From: Flavipsychrobacter stenotrophus
Lineage (GTDB): Bacteria; Bacteroidota; Bacteroidia; Chitinophagales; Chitinophagaceae
Length of the DNA stretch: 64,000 nt
Direction of reading: 5' to 3'
Assembly: GCF_002954265.1 (NCBI RefSeq)
Contig: NZ_PPSL01000007.1
Location: 62,001-126,000 of the forward strand
A program made the position numbers and the translations under genes. Each line of letters starts with the position of its first letter. The stretch's first letter is position 1. Below are positions 34,505-43,724 of the stretch, piece after piece. The notes under the pieces are model-generated. The model had not been told where the DNA came from. It searched no databases and saw only the letters and a program-made list of their open reading frames with translations.

Positions 34505-34538
34505 AGATTTGACAACTTTTTAAAAAGTTGTCAAATCT
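34505..34538 (-). terminator. Perfect 34-bp palindrome, terminator after fadE
   Basis: AGATTTGACAACTTTTT followed immediately by its exact reverse complement: a 17-bp arm palindrome, so any hairpin loop would be formed by the central A/T pairs. It ends 12 bp after the fadE stop. Confidence 0.75.
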
Positions 34539-34549
34539 GACTAAGCCTA

Positions 34550-36346
34550 TTAGTAACAGTACTTATTGGCCGCAATGATCTTAGCGGCTATGTTTCTACG
34601 TGCCTCGGTTGTGTTCAGATCTTCGGTCTTAGTGAAGCGCTTCAGGCCCATCATCATCATTCTTCGTTCATCACCTTCAGCAAAAGCATTCAAGGCTTCC
34701 TTACCAGACTTAAATATGTTCTCTGCCGCATCATTGATATAGACACGCATGATGTCTATATACTCTTTACATGCGTCTTCACCTTTCATACTCACCAGCT
34801 TTTCTACACGAAGCTGCAGCGACTCACTTACGTACAGCTCTATCAGCATATCCGCAAGGTTCATCAGCACTTCCTGCTCCTTGGCAAGGTTCATCATCAG
34901 CTTCTGCACAGCACCGCCGGCAGCCATCAGTATGGCCTTCTTAAAGTTGGCAATGTATTTCTTTTCCTTAGCAAACAAAGTATCGTCAGTACCACCAAAG
35001 TCGGGAATGCTTACCAGCTCATTGGCTACCTGTTGTGCAGGGCCCATAAGGTCCAGCTCTCCCTTCATCGCGCGCTTCAGCATCATATCTACCGTAAGCA
35101 TACGGTTGATCTCGTTAGTACCTTCAAATATGCGGTTGATACGGCTATCACGGTAAGCCCTGTCCATAGGTGCTTCAGCGCTATAGCCCATACCACCATA
35201 TACCTGCACACCTTCATCTACCACATAATCGAGTGTTTCTGAGCCATGTACTTTAATGATAGCCGCTTCTATTGCGAACTGCTCTGTGCCCTTGAGCTTG
35301 GCCTTGATGGGGTCCATACCACCCGCTATTAAAGTATCGGTAGCTTCCTCCATACTCTGGCTGGCGCGGTATATCGCCGACTCAGAAGCGAATGTCTTGA
35401 TAGCCTGTTCTGCTATCTTGTAGCGAATGGCACCATACTTAGAGATAGGCCTGCCAAACTGTTCGCGCTCATTGGCATACTTAACCGTTTGAGAGATCAC
35501 CTCTTTACTTGCACCAATAGTGCCACCACCCAGCTTTATCCTGCCCAGGTTCAAAATATTTACAGCTATCTTAAAACCATTCTGCCTTTCAGACAACAGG
35601 TTCTCAACCGGTACCTTACAGTCATTAAAGAATACCTGTCGTGTAGAGCTGCCCTTGATACCCATCTTGTGTTCTTCGGCATTCAAGCTCAATCCTTCAA
35701 AGCCCTTTTCAACAATAAATGCACTCAGATTGGCATCATCATCTATCTTGGCAAATACAGTAAACACATCTGCAAACCCTGCATTGGTGATCCACATCTT
35801 CTGACCATTGAGCAGGTAGTGCTTACCATCTTCCGTCAGCTTTGCTTTTGTCTTACCCGAATTGGCATCGCTACCGGCACTTGGCTCGGTAAGGCAATAA
35901 GCACCCTTCCACTCGCCGCTGGCCAGCTTAGGTATGTACTTAGACTTTTGCTCTTCATTGCCATAATACAGAATAGGCAAAGTACCTATGCCGGTATGCG
36001 CTGCGAATGCCACCGAAAATGAATGACCCGCACCCAGTCGCTCGGTAACCAGCATAGATGTTTTGAAGTCCTTACCAAACCCACCATACTCCTCAGGCAC
36101 AGAGATACCCAACAGGCCCAGTTCACCCGCCTTGGTCATCAGGTCATCCATCAGTCCTTCCTCCTGCTCATCTATACGAACCAGGTTGGGATTAACGTGC
36201 TGCGCCAGGAAGTTGGTACAGGTATCTGCTATCATCAGCTGTTCTTCTGTCCATTCTTCAGGAATGAAGATCTCTGCCGCGTGTGATTCTTTGATGAGGA
36301 ACTCTCCACCTTTTATGGTTGTCTTTGTTGCGTTCTCCGTGCTCAT
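34550..36346 (-). CDS. fadE: Acyl-CoA dehydrogenase (FadE-like)
   Basis: About 598 aa from the ATG at 36346 (MSTENATKTTIKGGEFLI). The frame is open to 36424, but that extension is coded by the repeat TACAAAACGAATACGTCCCG, so I reject it. FAD-dependent oxidation of acyl-CoA to 2-enoyl-CoA, first step of beta-oxidation. Motifs: AYCLTEPSAGSDANSG and MWITNAGFADVFTVFAK (acyl-CoA_DH middle domain), REQFGRPISKYGAIRYKIAE, and QVYGGMGYSAEAPMDRAYRD followed by IFEGTNEINRML near the catalytic region. A C-terminal extension of about 150 helical residues matches the longer FadE of Bacillus (594 aa). Gene order fadN-fadA-fadE on one strand supports one beta-oxidation unit, though about 200 bp separates it from fadA. 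Confidence 0.93.
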   Translation of the reverse strand: MSTENATKTTIKGGEFLIKESHAAEIFIPEEWTEEQLMIADTCTNFLAQHVNPNLVRIDEQEEGLMDDLMTKAGELGLLGISVPEEYGGFGKDFKTSMLVTERLGAGHSFSVAFAAHTGIGTLPILYYGNEEQKSKYIPKLASGEWKGAYCLTEPSAGSDANSGKTKAKLTEDGKHYLLNGQKMWITNAGFADVFTVFAKIDDDANLSAFIVEKGFEGLSLNAEEHKMGIKGSSTRQVFFNDCKVPVENLLSERQNGFKIAVNILNLGRIKLGGGTIGASKEVISQTVKYANEREQFGRPISKYGAIRYKIAEQAIKTFASESAIYRASQSMEEATDTLIAGGMDPIKAKLKGTEQFAIEAAIIKVHGSETLDYVVDEGVQVYGGMGYSAEAPMDRAYRDSRINRIFEGTNEINRMLTVDMMLKRAMKGELDLMGPAQQVANELVSIPDFGGTDDTLFAKEKKYIANFKKAILMAAGGAVQKLMMNLAKEQEVLMNLADMLIELYVSESLQLRVEKLVSMKGEDACKEYIDIMRVYINDAAENIFKSGKEALNAFAEGDERRMMMMGLKRFTKTEDLNTTEARRNIAAKIIAANKYCY

Positions 36347-36382
36347 GATCATGTTAGTGTTTTTGTTGTTAGTGTATTGTAT

Positions 36383-36496
36383 TACAAAACGAATACGTCC
36401 CGATGTGGTAACCACCTCCCCCACCTAGTCGGCGGGTACTCCTCCTTCAAAAGGAGGAGAGTGTGGGCTTAGCGCTTACAAAACGAATACGTCCCG
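36383..36496. repeat. 20-bp direct repeats flanking a palindrome
   Basis: TACAAAACGAATACGTCCCG occurs at 36383-36402 and 36477-36496. Between them lies the palindrome CTCCTCCTT-CAA-AAGGAGGAG (36439-36459). A third copy with one mismatch is at 46340-46359. The first copy overlaps the spurious N-terminal extension of the fadE frame. Confidence 0.8.
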
Positions 36497-36546
36497 TGAG
36501 ATTGCCATGGTTCGAGAGCCTCACCATGACAATCGTATAATTCTAA

Positions 36547-37725
36547 TTAGTTCATCATTTCAAAGATGCCTGCAGCGCCCTGGCCTGTGCCTACGCACAT
36601 AGTTACCATTCCGTATTTACCGTTGCGGCGTTTTAGCTCACTGAATAGTTGTACTGAGAGCTTAGCACCGGAGCAACCCAATGGGTGACCCAATGCTATT
36701 GCACCTCCATTCACATTCACTATATCCTGGTTCAGATCAAGCGTGCGACATACAGCCAATGACTGTGAAGCAAATGCCTCATTCAATTCTATAAGGTCAA
36801 TATCGTTCTTTGTTAAGCCGGCTAGCTTCAGTGCTTTAGGAATAGCGTAGACAGGACCAATACCCATTATGCGGGGTGGCACACCTGCTACGCCATAGCT
36901 TACAAAACGGGCTATAGGCGTAAGGTTATGTTCCTTCATGAAACGCTCACTTACCACCATTACAAATGCGGCACCGTCGCTTGTCTGCGAAGAGTTACCT
37001 GCGGTAACACCACCCTTAGCATCAAACACCGGCTTTAACTTGGCCAATGCTTCTATAGATGTATCTGCTCTCGGGCCTTCATCTGTATCTACTATAAACT
37101 CCCTGTTCTTTTTCTTACCATCCTCGCCTACGTAGGTCTCCTTAACAGTAACCGGAACGATCTCGTCCTTAAACTTACCTGCGGCAATAGCAGCTGTTGC
37201 CTTTTTATGAGAATTAAGTGAAAACATGTCCTGGTCTTCGCGACTCACATTATACTCTTTGGCAACCGCCTCGGCCGTAAGGCCCATGCCCCAGTAGTAG
37301 TCTGGGTTGGTCTTGGCTATATCCAGATCGGGCACTATGCGCCAGCCACCCATAGGCAACAGGCTCATGCTCTCTACCCCACCGGCTATGATACAATCGG
37401 AGATACCACTGTTGATCTTAGACGCGGCAATGGCTATTGTCTCCAAACCGGATGCGCAATACCTGTTCACGGTCATGCCAGGCACCTTGTCGGTATCGAG
37501 CGCCATAAGCGATATAAGGCGGCCGACATTAAGACCCTGCTCTGCTTCGGGTGTTGCATTACCTACTATTACATCATCTATCAGGTCTTTATCTACCTGC
37601 GGCACCGAGGCCATAAGATGACGTATAACTTTTGATGCCAGTTCATCGGGCCTTGTGAAACGGAATCCGCCACGACCTGCCTTACCTACTGCACTACGAA
37701 AACCGGCTACTATATATGCATTCAT
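36547..37725 (-). CDS. fadA: Acetyl-CoA C-acyltransferase (thiolase)
   Basis: A 392-aa thiolase. It cleaves 3-ketoacyl-CoA with CoA to acetyl-CoA and a shortened acyl-CoA, the last step of beta-oxidation. The nucleophile Cys90 lies in TVNRYCASGLETIA, the His of NEAFASQS..., GGAIALGHPLGCSGAK is intact, and the second active-site cysteine is in MVTMCVGTGQGAAGIFE near the C-terminus. Length is normal. It starts 28 bp after the fadN stop on the same strand, so they are cotranscribed and probably form the multifunctional beta-oxidation complex. Opening residues MNAYIVAGFRSAVGKAGRGGF are typical of FadA-type rather than biosynthetic thiolases. Confidence 0.95.
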   Translation of the reverse strand: MNAYIVAGFRSAVGKAGRGGFRFTRPDELASKVIRHLMASVPQVDKDLIDDVIVGNATPEAEQGLNVGRLISLMALDTDKVPGMTVNRYCASGLETIAIAASKINSGISDCIIAGGVESMSLLPMGGWRIVPDLDIAKTNPDYYWGMGLTAEAVAKEYNVSREDQDMFSLNSHKKATAAIAAGKFKDEIVPVTVKETYVGEDGKKKNREFIVDTDEGPRADTSIEALAKLKPVFDAKGGVTAGNSSQTSDGAAFVMVVSERFMKEHNLTPIARFVSYGVAGVPPRIMGIGPVYAIPKALKLAGLTKNDIDLIELNEAFASQSLAVCRTLDLNQDIVNVNGGAIALGHPLGCSGAKLSVQLFSELKRRNGKYGMVTMCVGTGQGAAGIFEMMN

Positions 37726-37753
37726 TTTGATTAGCTTTTTTTGATTTAGACAA

Positions 37754-40129
37754 TTAGTTTCTCAGCACTTTACCACCGGTGATGATGCTTTGCAACCTCT
37801 CCAGTGTTTTCTTCTCTGCACATAATTGCAGGAATGCTTCACGCTCCAGGTCCAGCAAGTATTGCTCACTTACCAGTGAAGGCTGAGAAAGATCGCCACC
37901 AGACATTACATATGCCAGCTTCTGCGATATCTTCACATCATGCTCGCTGATGTAATTTCCTGAGAACATGCTGTTAGCACCTATGTAACCAAGGCCAAGC
38001 GACTGTTTACCCAATACCCGTATATCTGTTCTTTTTACCGGTGGTGTGTAGCCTTCATCTGCCATTACCAAACATTGCTCCTTAGCTTCAGATAATACAC
38101 GGTTGCGGGAAACGACCACTATATCTCTACCCTTGCGCAGGTAACCATAGTCAAACGCTTCGTATGCAGATGTAGATACCTTAGCCTGCCCTACGGTAAG
38201 GAAACGATCTCTGAAATTGTTCAGCTCTATATCTCCTTCCTGCAGCTCATCGCTCAGGCGCAGTGCAAACTCTTTAGTTCCCCCACCACCTGGGATTAGG
38301 CCTACGCCAAACTCCACAAGGCCCATATATAACTCGGCATGTGCTACTACCTTATCTGAGTGCAGACACATTTCGCAGCCACCACCCAATGCCATATTAT
38401 GTGGTGCCAATACTACGGGTATAGATGAATAACGGATTCGCATCATAGTGTTCTGGAACATACGCACAGCCATGTCCAGCTCATCATATTCCTGCTCTAC
38501 CGCCAGCATAAAGATCATGGCTACATTGGCACCGGCACTAAAGTTGGCTCCTTCATTAGAAATGACCAGACCCTTATATTCTTTCTCTGCAAGGTCTATA
38601 GCCTTGTTGATACCTTCCAATACTTCGCCACCAATGGCGTTCATCTTGGTATGAAATTCCAGGTTAAGGATGCCATCACCAAGATCAGTTATAGTAGTAC
38701 CACTGTTTTTCCAGATGGTATTGGCAGCCCTTATATTGTCAAGCAATATGAATGACTCTGTACCCGGAATTACCTTGTAAGACCTAGAAGCTATATCATA
38801 ATAAAGCTTCTTGCCATCTTCTACTTTATAAAACGTAGTGAACCCTGCGGCCAACATATCATATACCCACTGCGCCGGCTTGCGACCTGCAGCTTCCATA
38901 TCTTTAACCGTGTTGGCTACACCCAGCGCATCCCACGTTTCGAAGCCACCCAGCTCCCAACCAAAGCCCGCCTTAACTGCATCATCTATCTTGTAGAAGT
39001 CATCAGTTATCTCAGGTATACGATTGCTGGCATAGGCAAATAGCGCATAGAAGGTATTGCGGTAAAAATCACCTGCCTTATCCTTAGATGCAACTAATGT
39101 CTTGATCCTTGTGCGCAGGTCATCGATATTCTTAGCCGCTTCCAATGAAGCGAACTTTACTTTCTGCGAAGGCTTGTATTCCAATGTCTTCAGATCCAAT
39201 GCAAGGAATACAGTCTTACCATCTACCTTGTCTTTCTTAAAGAAGCCTTGATTTGTTTTACTGCCCAGCCATTTGTTCTCCAGCATCTTTGTAATAAAGC
39301 CGGGAGTCTGGAATGTTGCCTTCTCCTCATCCAAGGGCACATTGGTGGTAAGGCCATTGGCAACAAGTACCAATGTATCTAACCCCACAACGTCACTTGT
39401 TCTGAACGTAGCCGACTTAGGGCGGCCAATAACCGGCCCTGTAAGCTTATCCACCTCTTCAACGGTCATGCCCATCTCTTCTACCAGGTGCAGTACATGC
39501 ATCATGCTGTATACGCCTACCCTGTTACCAATGAAGGCCGGTGTGTCTTTAGCCAGTACCGTGGTCTTACCCAGGAACTGCTCACCATATAACATTAAGA
39601 AGTCTGTGACCTCTTTAGATGTATCAGCTGTTGGTATGATCTCCAATAAGCGGAGATAGCGGGGAGGATTAAAGAAGTGTGTACCGCAGAAGTGCTTCTT
39701 AAAGTCTTCGCTCCGGCCCTCGGCCATCAGGTGAATGGGTATGCCCGATGTATTGGAAGTAATGAGTGTGCCGGGCTTTCTGTATTTTTCTACCTTTTCA
39801 AAGACCTGTTGCTTTATATCCAGGCGTTCTACCACTACTTCTATTGTCCAGTCGCAGGTGGCTATGTCTTTAAGATTATCATCAAAATTGCCGGTAGTAA
39901 TTCTCTTGGCGAATGACCTTCTGTATATGGGCGAAGGATTGGACTTCAGCGCAAAGTCGAGCGCGTCATTCACTATCTTATTGCGGGCCTTTTTGTCGCC
40001 TTCCGGCGCATCTTTAGGCACTATGTCGAGCAGGAGCACTTCCACGCCAATATTGGCGAAATGACAGGCTATTCTGCTGCCCATAACGCCGGAGCCAAGT
40101 ACTGCTACTTTCTTAATTTTTCTGTTCAT
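37754..40129 (-). CDS. fadN: 3-hydroxyacyl-CoA dehydrogenase / enoyl-CoA hydratase (FadN-like)
   Basis: A 791-aa two-function enzyme starting MNRKIKKVAVLGSGVMGS at 40129; the frame continues upstream to 40531 but that part is not coding-like. The order is dehydrogenase first, hydratase last, as in Bacillus FadN (about 789 aa) and opposite to E. coli FadB. Residues 8-20 hold the NAD-binding GxGxxG (VLGSGVMGSRI); FCGTHFFNPPRYLRLLEIIP is the 3HCDH motif; GNRVGVYSMMHVLHLVEEMG follows. The C-terminal crotonase domain has NEGANFSAGANV and ALGGGCEMCLHSDKVVAHAELYMGLVEFGVGLIPGGGG with its oxyanion-hole glycines and catalytic Glu. First gene of the fad cluster; its promoter must lie between 40130 and the divergent VOC gene. 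Confidence 0.94.
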   Translation of the reverse strand: MNRKIKKVAVLGSGVMGSRIACHFANIGVEVLLLDIVPKDAPEGDKKARNKIVNDALDFALKSNPSPIYRRSFAKRITTGNFDDNLKDIATCDWTIEVVVERLDIKQQVFEKVEKYRKPGTLITSNTSGIPIHLMAEGRSEDFKKHFCGTHFFNPPRYLRLLEIIPTADTSKEVTDFLMLYGEQFLGKTTVLAKDTPAFIGNRVGVYSMMHVLHLVEEMGMTVEEVDKLTGPVIGRPKSATFRTSDVVGLDTLVLVANGLTTNVPLDEEKATFQTPGFITKMLENKWLGSKTNQGFFKKDKVDGKTVFLALDLKTLEYKPSQKVKFASLEAAKNIDDLRTRIKTLVASKDKAGDFYRNTFYALFAYASNRIPEITDDFYKIDDAVKAGFGWELGGFETWDALGVANTVKDMEAAGRKPAQWVYDMLAAGFTTFYKVEDGKKLYYDIASRSYKVIPGTESFILLDNIRAANTIWKNSGTTITDLGDGILNLEFHTKMNAIGGEVLEGINKAIDLAEKEYKGLVISNEGANFSAGANVAMIFMLAVEQEYDELDMAVRMFQNTMMRIRYSSIPVVLAPHNMALGGGCEMCLHSDKVVAHAELYMGLVEFGVGLIPGGGGTKEFALRLSDELQEGDIELNNFRDRFLTVGQAKVSTSAYEAFDYGYLRKGRDIVVVSRNRVLSEAKEQCLVMADEGYTPPVKRTDIRVLGKQSLGLGYIGANSMFSGNYISEHDVKISQKLAYVMSGGDLSQPSLVSEQYLLDLEREAFLQLCAEKKTLERLQSIITGGKVLRN

Positions 40130-40432
40130 TGCTATATCGGTGCTTATTGAGGTTTTGACTATTTGAAAGGGCATAAAATACCAGGGCATTTTGTGCTTCA
40201 TAAATGTAGGTAGGTTTTTCGCCGTTACAAAGGGTCGGAACTCGGTTGTATTGGTCAAAAAGTCGGAAAAGTGGTGGAGAATCAGTTTCACAAAGAGAGC
40301 GCAAAGAGATGTTGCCATGGGTAACGGAGCGCTAATGATCTGAGTATCATGTTTTATTATGCACAAACTCTGGTTTGTGAGTATTTGACTGGCCCGGCTG
40401 ATGTGGAAGCACTTAATTTTAAGTTGAATTAT

Positions 40433-40440
40433 TAAATTTG
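40433..40440 (+). promoter_or_regulatory. TAnnTTTG -7 box upstream of the VOC gene
   Basis: TAAATTTG, a full consensus match 35 bp before the ATG at 40476. No clear TTG is seen at the -33 distance. Confidence 0.4.
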
Positions 40441-40475
40441 TCTGTGGCAACGCCCACTTATAAAAAACTAAAATC

Positions 40476-40910
40476 ATGAGAGCAATTAATACATGGATCA
40501 ACTTCAATGGAAATGCTGAAGAAGCATTCACTTTTTACAAATCAGTTTTTGGCGGAGACTTTACGAAGATCGTTCGTTTCAAAGATCTGGAAAGCGATGA
40601 TTTTCCGGTGCCGGAAAATGAAGCCAATAAGATCATGACCATTGCGTTGCCCCTTGGCAAAAACAATGTGCTAATGGCCAATGATGTTCCAGAATTTATG
40701 GGGCGTGTAAACGAGAACGAAAACAGATCAAAGATAGTAGTGGCTGCTGAGAGCCGTGAAGAGGCGGACAAAATATTTAACGGCCTATCTGCAGGAGGAT
40801 CCGTAGAAGGCCCGATCGGCGACAGTCCATGGGGTACCTATGCAGGAATGTTCAGAGACAAATATGGCATTGAATGGATAGTGGAATTTGATCCGAATTA
40901 TAATGGGTAA
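40476..40910 (+). CDS. VOC family (PhnB/glyoxalase-like) protein
   Basis: A 144-aa protein of the 3-demethylubiquinone-9 methyltransferase/PhnB-like VOC type: MRAINTWINFNGNAEEAFTFYKSVFGGDF at the start (NGNAEEAxxFYxxxFGG is the signature), a middle strand MTIALPLGKNNVLMANDVPE, and the C-terminal GDSPWGTYAGMFRDKYGIEWIVEFDP. These small beta-alpha-beta-beta-beta proteins can bind metal-dependent substrates or resistance ligands; the actual function is not predictable. It is divergent from fadN and stands alone. Confidence 0.9.
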   Translation: MRAINTWINFNGNAEEAFTFYKSVFGGDFTKIVRFKDLESDDFPVPENEANKIMTIALPLGKNNVLMANDVPEFMGRVNENENRSKIVVAAESREEADKIFNGLSAGGSVEGPIGDSPWGTYAGMFRDKYGIEWIVEFDPNYNG

Positions 40911-41104
40911 ATTTAGCTGAAGAGCAGTCCAGTACTATTTCACGCCCTATCATTCATACTATACTGTGCAAGATAAATTTGTGACATTGCTAAATAAAAA
41001 CAGTCACTTTTTAGCTTGCAAAGTTTAGTACACTTAGCCATCAATAACAAGCATGACCGCGATTGTTGCGGCCCTACGGGACGCTTTAAAGTGAGGGTTG
41101 TGTA

Positions 41105-41146
41105 TGCTACAAACCTGTTGCCACCTAACGGGGCAATAACATGTAA
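41105..41146 (-). repeat. Dispersed hairpin repeat (TTACATGT...GGTTTGTAGCA), copy 2
   Basis: Reverse-strand copy of the unit at 15123-15164: TTACATGTTATTGCCCCG, GTTAGG, then AGGTTTGTAGCA. It lies in the 264-bp gap between the VOC gene and the AraC gene, which also contains GCGATTGTTGCGGCCCTACGG near 41060 and no gene. Confidence 0.65.
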
Positions 41147-41174
41147 CCTGCCTATTTCTGATGTTTAGTTGGTA

Positions 41175-42062
41175 TTAGTTTTTTAACGCCATCCTATACT
41201 CCGAAGGAGACAAAGCTGTGTGCTTTTTAAAGTACTTACCAAATGAAGACTGGTCGGGGAAGTGAATGTCGTCGGCTATTTCTGCAATGCTGATGTCGTG
41301 GTTGCGGAGGAGGACTTTGGCTTCCAGTATTACGGCATCGTCTATCCACTCGCCGGCTGTCCTGCCTGATACCTCTTTAATGGTCTCTGTAAGGTGCTTG
41401 GGAGATACGAATAGTGCATCGGCATAGTACTGCACATTCCTGTGCTCTTTATAGTACTTGAATACGAGGTTGTGAAAGAGTGTATTCAGCTCTTCCTTGC
41501 GGCTCAGCTTTTTGCTGATGATAGCGTATTGGTATTTATAGATGGCCTCAACCTCATATAATAAGGTGGCAACTATACTGCGGGTAATCTCTGCTCTGTA
41601 TGGATGACCCTCTCGCTTAACTTTATCCTGTATCATAGAGAATAAGTCGAGCAGTATTTTGGCATCTTTCTGATCTACATTTACGGTGGGTATTGAGTCG
41701 TTCTTAAAGTAGCTGAACTTGTCGAGAAAGTGACTGTCATTATAACTCTCAGTCATAAAGGCCTTTGAGAATACAATGAACCGGCACAGAAAATCCTCGC
41801 TCTGATTATATATCCTCGATACATGAAATGGCGTAGACATCATCATAGCATAAGGCTTTGCCTCATACACTTTCAGATTTACCTCTACCTCGGCAGTGCC
41901 ACGGGTGCAAATGCCTATGATATATCCATCCGACCGATAAGGAAATTCACTCAGATCCAGTATCTGCTTCTCTTCTGAGATAAAGAAGTCACCGTCTATC
42001 AGCTTTGCAGCATAGAGGTCTGCAAACTTAGAAAAACTGAGATGTGCTATCTTTTTGCTCAT
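41175..42062 (-). CDS. AraC-family transcriptional regulator
   Basis: A 295-aa regulator starting MSKKIAHLSFSKFADLYAAK at 42062 (the open frame reaches 42098). The N-terminal about 180 residues look like an AraC ligand-binding cupin (YIIGICTRGTAEVEVNLKVYEAKPYAMMMSTPFHVSRIY). The C-terminal about 100 residues are two helix-turn-helix motifs: YYADALFVSPKHLTETIKEVSG and SIAEIADDIHFPDQSSFGKYFKKHTALSPSEYRM, the classic AraC C-terminal signature. Effector and targets cannot be read from sequence; the divergent DUF481 gene (154 bp away) and the nearby fad cluster are candidates. Confidence 0.92.
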   Translation of the reverse strand: MSKKIAHLSFSKFADLYAAKLIDGDFFISEEKQILDLSEFPYRSDGYIIGICTRGTAEVEVNLKVYEAKPYAMMMSTPFHVSRIYNQSEDFLCRFIVFSKAFMTESYNDSHFLDKFSYFKNDSIPTVNVDQKDAKILLDLFSMIQDKVKREGHPYRAEITRSIVATLLYEVEAIYKYQYAIISKKLSRKEELNTLFHNLVFKYYKEHRNVQYYADALFVSPKHLTETIKEVSGRTAGEWIDDAVILEAKVLLRNHDISIAEIADDIHFPDQSSFGKYFKKHTALSPSEYRMALKN

Positions 42063-42215
42063 GGGGTAAGAAAAGTGTATTATGTTGAGGAGTAGCAAAA
42101 TAGTAAAAACTGACGAGAAAGGACCATTATATTAGTGCAAAGCCCCAATGGGAGAAAAGGCATATATGGCCAGGTGTTTTGTTCAAGGTAATTTCTGTTA
42201 TTTTGCCCCTGCGTT

Positions 42216-42947
42216 ATGAGGATAATTATCTCCCCCATATTACTTCTGCTGGTAGCATTTACCGGTTTGGCCCAGTTCAACGACTCGACGCATTACTATG
42301 TCAGTTGCAAATCGGCAGGGTCTATTAACCGCACAAATGCCAACAGCGCTTACTTGCTTAACAATGCGTTTAAAGTGAGCCTGGACAGGAAGCAGTTTAC
42401 TCTGAATCTTGCTAATAGCTGGGTGTATGGAGAACAACAGAACAAGCTAACTAACAACGATTTCAACTCAACGCTTGACTGTAATGTATACAACTCCCTA
42501 CCCCACTTTTTCTATTGGGGACTTGGCAATTATACATCCAGTTATTCTTTAAAGGTTATTGACCAATACCAAACAGGAGCGGGGCTTGCATATAATGTCT
42601 TTGACCGGGCGAAGATCAAAATAAATGTGAGTGATGGTATATTGTACGAAAGCAGTGACATCCGTCTTACAGATTCTACGCACGATAAGTACACCACTTT
42701 CAGAAACTCGCTACGGCTGTCATTCAAATTGAACATACACGAGTTGATCACGTTTAACGGTGTGAATTTCCTGCAAAATTCATTTTCTTCAAGTTCAGAC
42801 TACATCATCAAGTCTAATCTTACACTAGGTGTAAAGCTGAGAAAGTGGCTTAGCCTCACCACCACCTATTCCTATAACCGGTACAACCGCACAGGTAGGG
42901 AAAATACTTTGTTTAGTTATGGGTTGACGGTGGAAAGGTATTTCTGA
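42216..42947 (+). CDS. DUF481 outer-membrane-type protein
   Basis: A 243-aa protein with signal peptide MRIIISPILLLLVAFTGLAQ. The mature sequence consists of alternating beta strands with aromatic girdles (QFTLNLANSWVYGEQ; FFYWGLGNYTSSYSLKVIDQYQTGAGLAYNVFDRAKIKINVSDG; KLRKWLSLTTTYSYNRYNRTG) and ends in ...LTVERYF with a terminal Phe, as expected for a small outer-membrane barrel of the DUF481 family. No known function. It is divergent from the AraC regulator, a layout that often means regulation by it; a bidirectional terminator follows at 42956-42997. Confidence 0.82.
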   Translation: MRIIISPILLLLVAFTGLAQFNDSTHYYVSCKSAGSINRTNANSAYLLNNAFKVSLDRKQFTLNLANSWVYGEQQNKLTNNDFNSTLDCNVYNSLPHFFYWGLGNYTSSYSLKVIDQYQTGAGLAYNVFDRAKIKINVSDGILYESSDIRLTDSTHDKYTTFRNSLRLSFKLNIHELITFNGVNFLQNSFSSSSDYIIKSNLTLGVKLRKWLSLTTTYSYNRYNRTGRENTLFSYGLTVERYF

Positions 42948-42955
42948 AATGAATA

Positions 42956-42997
42956 AATGAAATGACCATATCGTTAATAAGATATGGCCATTTCATT
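42956..42997. terminator. Bidirectional terminator between convergent genes
   Basis: Two stacked stems, AATGAAATG/CATTTCATT and CCATATC/GATATGG, with one mismatch and an 8-nt loop, between the DUF481 gene and the FtsE-like gene. Confidence 0.8.
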
Positions 42998-43018
42998 AGT
43001 TGATATGTTAACGACAAC

Positions 43019-43708
43019 CTATACTCCTGCCGCACTTATTTCCTTTACTTCCCCGTTCTCAATGCGCACTACACGGGCAGGGTACTTCTGTATAATGGAG
43101 TAATCGTGCGTAGCCATGATAAATGCCGTTTGGTAGTCGCGGCAGATGTTGAAAAGCAACTGCATGATCTCATCTGTTGTATCGGGGTCAAGGTTACCCG
43201 TAGGTTCATCGGCAAGGATGAGCTTTGGGTTGTTGAGCAGGGCACGGGCTATATCTACTCTTTGTTGCTCACCGCCGCTCATTTCATATGGCATTTTGAC
43301 GCCCTTATTCTTCAGACCTACTTTGGTCAGTACATTCTCTATCTTTTCCTTCATCAAGGCTTTGTCCTTCCAGCCGGTGGCTTTGAGTACAAATTCAAGA
43401 TTATCATATACGTTACGATCGGTAAGCAGTCTGAAATCCTGGAATACAATGCCGAGGTTTCTTCTTAGTAACGGTATCTTCTTCCACGAAAGGTCTTTAA
43501 GGTTAAAGCCAGCTACTACTCCACTACCCTCTTTCAGGTATATATCGCCATACATGGTTTTCAACAAACTTGATTTGCCGCTACCTGTGCGGCCTATCAT
43601 ATATATAAACTCACCGGCACCAACTTCAAGATTCACATTATTCAGCACGAGGCTGCTTCCCTGGTAAATGTTGGCATTGCTGAGCGATACTATACTTGTT
43701 GGGTTCAT
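43019..43708 (-). CDS. ftsE: ABC-type ATPase, FtsE-like
   Basis: A 229-aa ABC ATPase. Walker A is [14 protein letters not shown]-loop [10 protein letters not shown], signature [15 protein letters not shown], Walker [15 protein letters not shown], and H-loop ATHDYSII. The [25 protein letters not shown] stretch is characteristic of FtsE, which with FtsX controls peptidoglycan hydrolases at the division septum. No ftsX-like gene is adjacent in the window, so a related exporter ATPase is possible. A near-consensus promoter (TTG, 21 nt, TATCTTTG) precedes it on the minus strand. Confidence 0.82.
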   Translation of the reverse strand: MNPTSIVSLSNANIYQGSSLVLNNVNLEVGAGEFIYMIGRTGSGKSSLLKTMYGDIYLKEGSGVVAGFNLKDLSWKKIPLLRRNLGIVFQDFRLLTDRNVYDNLEFVLKATGWKDKALMKEKIENVLTKVGLKNKGVKMPYEMSGGEQQRVDIARALLNNPKLILADEPTGNLDPDTTDEIMQLLFNICRDYQTAFIMATHDYSIIQKYPARVVRIENGEVKEISAAGV

Positions 43709-43724
43709 TCAAATGTATTTGTAA

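Noticed and set aside
36347-36424. N-terminal extension MGEVVTTSGRIRFVIQYTN of the acyl-CoA dehydrogenase frame
   Set aside because: Coded largely by the dispersed 20-bp repeat; the family begins after the ATG at 36346.
40130-40531. Upstream extension of the fadN frame to an ATG at 40531
   Set aside because: The Rossmann motif VLGSGVMGS should be about 10 residues from the start, as it is from the ATG at 40129; the extension also overlaps the divergent VOC gene.
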